6,212 bases of DNA. Source: an uncultured Eubacteriales bacterium. GTDB lineage: Bacteria > Bacillota > Clostridia > Oscillospirales > Acutalibacteraceae. The notes below the pieces were generated by a model. The model made no database searches and had not been told where the DNA came from. It saw nothing but the letters and a program-made list of their open reading frames with translations. The stretch lies in assembly GCA_900322105.1 (NCBI GenBank), contig ONYV01000076.1, positions 1-6,212 of the forward strand, in the 5' to 3' direction. The position numbers and the translations under genes are program-made. Below, piece by piece: positions 5,001 to 6,212 of this stretch; positions within the stretch are counted from its first letter, which is position 1, and every line of letters starts with the position of its first letter.

Positions 5001-5931
5001 ATATCAGATCAAGGTCAAAGTCAAAGACAGCCTCGGCACTGTAAAAGAGAAGCTCATGACGCTTGAAGTGACAAAGCCCGTCACTGCGCTGACGAATCTG
5101 TCATCCCTCTCCGCCGAAACGATCCCGCTCGGCAGTCATCTCACTGTCAACTGCAAGGCTTCCGGCGGCACTGCGCCCTATCAGTACGCTGTATCTTATA
5201 AGAAAAGCTCCTCTGCATCTTATTCCACCGTACAGGCATACAGCGCCAACAAAACCGTCACATTCAAACCTGCTGCTGCTACGGTCTATCAGGTAATGGT
5301 AAAAGTAAAGGACGCAAAGGACGCTGTGAAGTCTCTGACATTTGATCTGACTGTCACAGGAACTCCTGTCAGCAAGCTGAATAATACTTCCAAGGTCTCC
5401 GCAGCCTCTGTTGCTCTCGGCAAGAGCATCACCATGACAGCCTCCGCTACGGGCGGCACATCACCTTACCGCTATGGCTTCTCCTACCGAAAAGGTACTT
5501 CAGGCAATTTTACGCTCCTGAAAAATTACAGCACTGCAAAAACTTATACCTTCACGCCAAAATCCTCAGGTATTTACACCCTTTGCATGAAGGTCAAAGA
5601 CGCCAAAAATCAGGTTGTACTCAAAAAGATCACTGTGAAAGTAACCTTGGCTGCATTGACAAACACCTCTACCCTTTCCGCTTCCTCTGTCAAGCTCGGC
5701 AAGAGCATCACCGTCAACTGCAAAGCGTCCGGCGGAAAGTCACCCTATCAGTATGCCGTCGCTGTTAAAAAGGCATCCTCAGAAAATTATGTTTCCGTCA
5801 CAGGATACACCAAAACAACAGCCGTCACCTACAAGCCTGCCGCCGCTACGGAATATATCGTCCGTGTCAAGGTCAAGGATGCATCCGGCAATATCAGCAG
5901 CAAACTGCTGAACTTCACCGTTAAAAAGTAA
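2074..5931 (+). CDS. Secreted multidomain GH13 alpha-amylase with CBM26 modules and Ig-like tail
   Basis: Endo-acting alpha-amylase cutting alpha-1,4 bonds of starch outside the cell. The 1285-aa chain begins with a signal peptide (basic to residue 15, hydrophobic about 16-29, possible cleavage after ASA at 27-29). The GH13 barrel (about 60-400) closely follows B. subtilis AmyE (subfamily GH13_28 by pattern): GVILHAWNW (64-72), region I DIVANH (155-160), GFRFDAAKH with nucleophile Asp251, YGEILDD with acid/base Glu292, and ESHDTYAND with Asp354. Substrate-site His160, His255 and His353 are present. Domain C covers about 410-504 and an AmyE-like beta-sandwich spacer 507-592. A nested pair of CBM26 starch-binding modules follows (596-814), then five Ig-like repeats (819-1285). 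AmyE itself ends after one CBM26, so the insertion and tail roughly double the length. No dockerin, LPXTG or SLH signal is seen, so the protein is either free or held by its tail. Monocistronic: own promoter upstream, hairpins downstream. Confidence 0.96.
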   Translation: MKIKSKMHPSRIRSKITGILLSAALLASAVTGLQIPNLPSLNAAPTLTVSAASSSPLPDNIADGVILHAWNWSFRAIKDNMQAIAEAGYTSVQTSPVQRPKDYSNASTSQWDWWKVYQPTSLCFSPGGHPWFGSKEDFKAMCEEADKYGIKIIVDIVANHMANNTGGMGNVRADISDQNEATYRDDDSCWHLNGSRGINYGQQNRYGGTDSLTYGFGGWPDLNTGNKKIQNAIISLLKECYDLGADGFRFDAAKHIELPTDPGGASDFWPTVINGIESYANSKGHPVYCYGEILDDSATDIKNYTKYIAVTDNRAGNATRYGVRDGDIGKAANSSLTYNGIPYQKIVLWSESHDTYANDGYSGESTRFNQDQINRAWAIIAARQFPALYFVRPDNPRSQMMGQMSGNTAWKNKEVAEVNKFHNAFVGESEYMSSSGGTVLVERGTTGAVLVNIGGNGGQISAKVNKMKDGTYKDQVSGSTFTVSGGYISGSIGSKGIAVVYNVGKVPPFGSVSASPAGTAFTDSITVTLSVNNVSNAKYTTSEGASGSFTNGQKITLGASSAIGASITLNLSGTKSDGTQANASYTYTKKDPSAVTTIYFDNNAYQWSKVYAYIYNKTGTDPIPDPILPTPSSNILFTNSLNWWNVKAYFFNSSGTVGEPWPGSSMTAVGDNGYGSTNFSIAIPNGATMVIFNDNGGTQTKDLPLSGVAGYWLDGSADNAKSWSNAAALQSSDTAPAASDSAPCNAPWPGQEMKQDAASGYYSLVVPDAFQNGLVIFSDGKENTKSRYPADLEEGLSIGGSSKLFAANHSWKDYAPPVPSKLSVSLNVSASTIRLGQTVTLTASASGASGAVTYSYQANSTSVSGSGSAVSWTPTAAGTYTVTVTAKDSGGTACASKIVTVEKKEDPVPTLVNNASLSASSVTLGKSVTISGTASGGKAPYQYAFYVKKTSSDSYSTLQDFSSDTNAVYTPAAAASYQIKVKVKDSLGTVKEKLMTLEVTKPVTALTNLSSLSAETIPLGSHLTVNCKASGGTAPYQYAVSYKKSSSASYSTVQAYSANKTVTFKPAAATVYQVMVKVKDAKDAVKSLTFDLTVTGTPVSKLNNTSKVSAASVALGKSITMTASATGGTSPYRYGFSYRKGTSGNFTLLKNYSTAKTYTFTPKSSGIYTLCMKVKDAKNQVVLKKITVKVTLAALTNTSTLSASSVKLGKSITVNCKASGGKSPYQYAVAVKKASSENYVSVTGYTKTTAVTYKPAAATEYIVRVKVKDASGNISSKLLNFTVKK
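3859..3924 (+). other. N-terminal part of the outer (split) CBM26
   Basis: Residues 596-617 (TTIYFDNNAYQWSKVYAYIYN and one more residue) are the first strands of a CBM26 starch-binding module. They match the start of the AmyE C-terminal module, which likewise follows a K-(K/R)-DP(A/S) junction and reads HWSQVNAYIYK. They carry Trp607 and the Tyr611/Tyr613 pair at the position of family sugar-binding aromatics. The strand is followed by a Pro-rich linker (617-633), not by the expected WPG strand. Confidence 0.75.
3973..4248 (+). other. Complete CBM26 inserted in the outer module
   Basis: Residues 634-725 form an uninterrupted CBM26: ILFTNSLNWWNVKAYFF, then EPWPGSSM, DNGYG, ATMVIFNDNGG with QTKDL, and GYWLDG...KSW. 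It has the family's full length of about 90 residues. The first Tyr of the usual Y-x-Y pair is Lys647 while Tyr649 and Trp661 remain, so its binding site may differ from that of the outer module. Linkers rich in Pro/Ser and Ala/Ser flank it. Confidence 0.8.
4297..4515 (+). other. C-terminal part of the outer (split) CBM26
   Basis: Residues 742-814 start abruptly at APCNAPWPGQEM and continue SGYYSLVVP, NGLVIFSDG, SRYPADLEEGLSIGG and HSWKDY. This is the second portion of a CBM26 without its opening IYF...W..VYAY strands. Joined to residues 596-617 it rebuilds one module in the same order as AmyE. A decayed tandem copy is the alternative explanation. Confidence 0.7.
4528..5928 (+). repeat. Five tandem Ig-like repeats, about 90 residues each
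   Basis: Repeat 1 covers residues 819-907, repeat 2 909-1003, repeat 3 1004-1100, repeat 4 1101-1193 and repeat 5 1194-1285. Repeats 2-5 share L.N.S.(L/V)SA..(V/I).LG, then A(S/T)GG..PY(Q/R)Y(A/G), an Y/F-x-P strand and VKVKD near the end. Repeat 1 lacks the PYQYA signature and is the most divergent. Repeats 3 and 5 are most alike (both have VNCKASGG, PYQYAV and KPAAAT), which suggests duplication of a block larger than one repeat. Such domains usually act as spacers or adhesive stalks. The protein ends directly in the last strand. Confidence 0.85.
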
Positions 5932-5961
5932 CTCTGTTCATCTCGGCTTACACCGATCAAC

Positions 5962-6000
5962 ACCCTCTGCCGCAGGGGATCACTCTCTGCAGCAGAGGGT
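5962..6000 (+). terminator. Candidate 3' hairpin/terminator of the amylase gene
   Basis: A perfect 9-bp inverted repeat (ACCCTCTGC at 5962-5970, GCAGAGGGT at 5992-6000) lies 30 bp past the stop codon. The next bases are ATATTATG, not a T run, so it is not a standard intrinsic terminator. It may stop transcription with help or protect the 3' end. Smaller stems inside it (CCC-CTG/CAGGGG at 5963-5978 and CTCTG/CAGAG at 5985-5997) compete with the long stem. Another 6-bp hairpin, GCACAA/TTGTGC, follows at 6028-6045. Confidence 0.45.
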
Positions 6001-6082
6001 ATATTATGCCGATCACTTTCATCAAACGCACAAGCGTCTTTGTGCAATATGATATATAACTAAGTTTGTATTTATTGATTGT

Positions 6083-6098
6083 TTGTAATTTATTACAA
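6083..6098. promoter_or_regulatory. Perfect 16-bp palindrome next to the tRNA promoter
   Basis: TTGTAATTTATTACAA has two exact 7-bp arms around a 2-bp centre and ends on the base before the -35 box of the tRNA-Pro promoter. It could be an operator for a dimeric repressor or simply part of an AT-rich UP element. No regulator can be named from the sequence. Confidence 0.4.
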
Positions 6099-6127
6099 TT
6101 GCAAAATATAAAACAATTTGCTATAAT
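6099..6127 (+). promoter_or_regulatory. Strong extended -10 promoter of tRNA-Pro
   Basis: TTGCAA (6099-6104) and a perfect TATAAT (6122-6127) are separated by 17 bp, with TG at 6119-6120 giving an extended -10. The mature tRNA starts 13 nt after the -10 box. The AT-rich upstream stretch could act as an UP element, as is common for stable RNA promoters. Confidence 0.88.
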
Positions 6128-6140
6128 ATTAATGTTGTAT

Positions 6141-6212
6141 CCGGGTGTAGCGCAGATTGGTAGCGCGCTTGAATGGGGTTCAAGAGGCCGCAGGTTCGAC
6201 TCCTGTCACTCG
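6141..6212 (+). tRNA. tRNA-Pro (anticodon GGG), 3' end cut by the window
   Basis: The cloverleaf is complete except for its last bases. The acceptor arm is CCGGGTG paired with CACTCG plus one base beyond the edge. The D stem is GCGC/GCGC with loop AGATTGGTA, and the anticodon stem is CTTGA/TCAAG. The loop ATGGGGT carries anticodon GGG at 6175-6177, followed by variable loop AGGCC and a T arm GCAGG-TTCGACT-CCTGT. It would decode CCC and CCU. The layout resembles E. coli proL. At least one acceptor base, the discriminator and any encoded CCA lie outside the window. Confidence 0.95.

Noticed and set aside
5653..5931. A dockerin or cell-wall sorting signal at the amylase C-terminus
   Set aside because: The last residues complete an Ig-like strand (FTVKK). 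There are no Ca-binding dockerin repeats, no LPXTG and no hydrophobic tail.

Overview
The window looks like chromosomal DNA from a Gram-positive, starch-degrading gut anaerobe, most likely Oscillospiraceae/Ruminococcus-like Clostridia. The reasons are a MgsA of the Firmicute type, strong purine-rich ribosome binding sites, extended -10 sigma-A promoters, and a very large secreted amylase with starch-binding modules and a tail of Ig-like repeats. The genus is an inference from protein style; no 16S or other marker is present.

Layout. Positions 1-91 hold the tail of something to the left, probably ending in a + strand terminator (3-30). Positions 92-1373 are a two-gene operon on the minus strand: promoter (1345-1373), a short MinD-family ATPase (587-1324), methylglyoxal synthase mgsA (137-535) and a strong intrinsic terminator (92-123). 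Positions 1374-1931 are an AT-rich divergent intergenic region with no convincing gene. It carries a perfect 10-bp inverted repeat and a spaced direct repeat that could be regulatory. A good extended -10 promoter (1932-1960) and a potentially structured leader precede one large + strand gene (2074-5931, 1285 aa). Positions 5932-6140 hold 3' hairpins, a perfect 16-bp palindrome and an excellent promoter for a tRNA-Pro(GGG) gene that runs off the right edge (6141-6212).

The main gene encodes a secreted GH13 alpha-amylase closely resembling Bacillus subtilis AmyE, with all catalytic residues present. Its order is signal peptide, (beta/alpha)8 barrel with domain B, domain C, a beta-sandwich spacer, a starch-binding region, then five Ig-like repeats. 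The starch-binding region is unusual. It reads as one CBM26 whose N-terminal strands and C-terminal part are separated by a second, complete CBM26 flanked by Pro/Ala/Ser-rich linkers, i.e. a nested module. There is no dockerin, sortase motif or SLH domain.

Functional picture (inference): the amylase attacks starch outside the cell. MgsA opens the methylglyoxal bypass of lower glycolysis when sugar-phosphate flux is high. The MinD-like protein has an intact ATPase core but stops where the membrane-targeting helix should start, and neither MinC nor MinE is visible, so it is probably not a standard Min oscillator component. No mobile element, CRISPR array or defence system is visible. The most unusual items are the nested CBM26 and the tail-less MinD; nothing here amounts to a clearly new multi-gene system.
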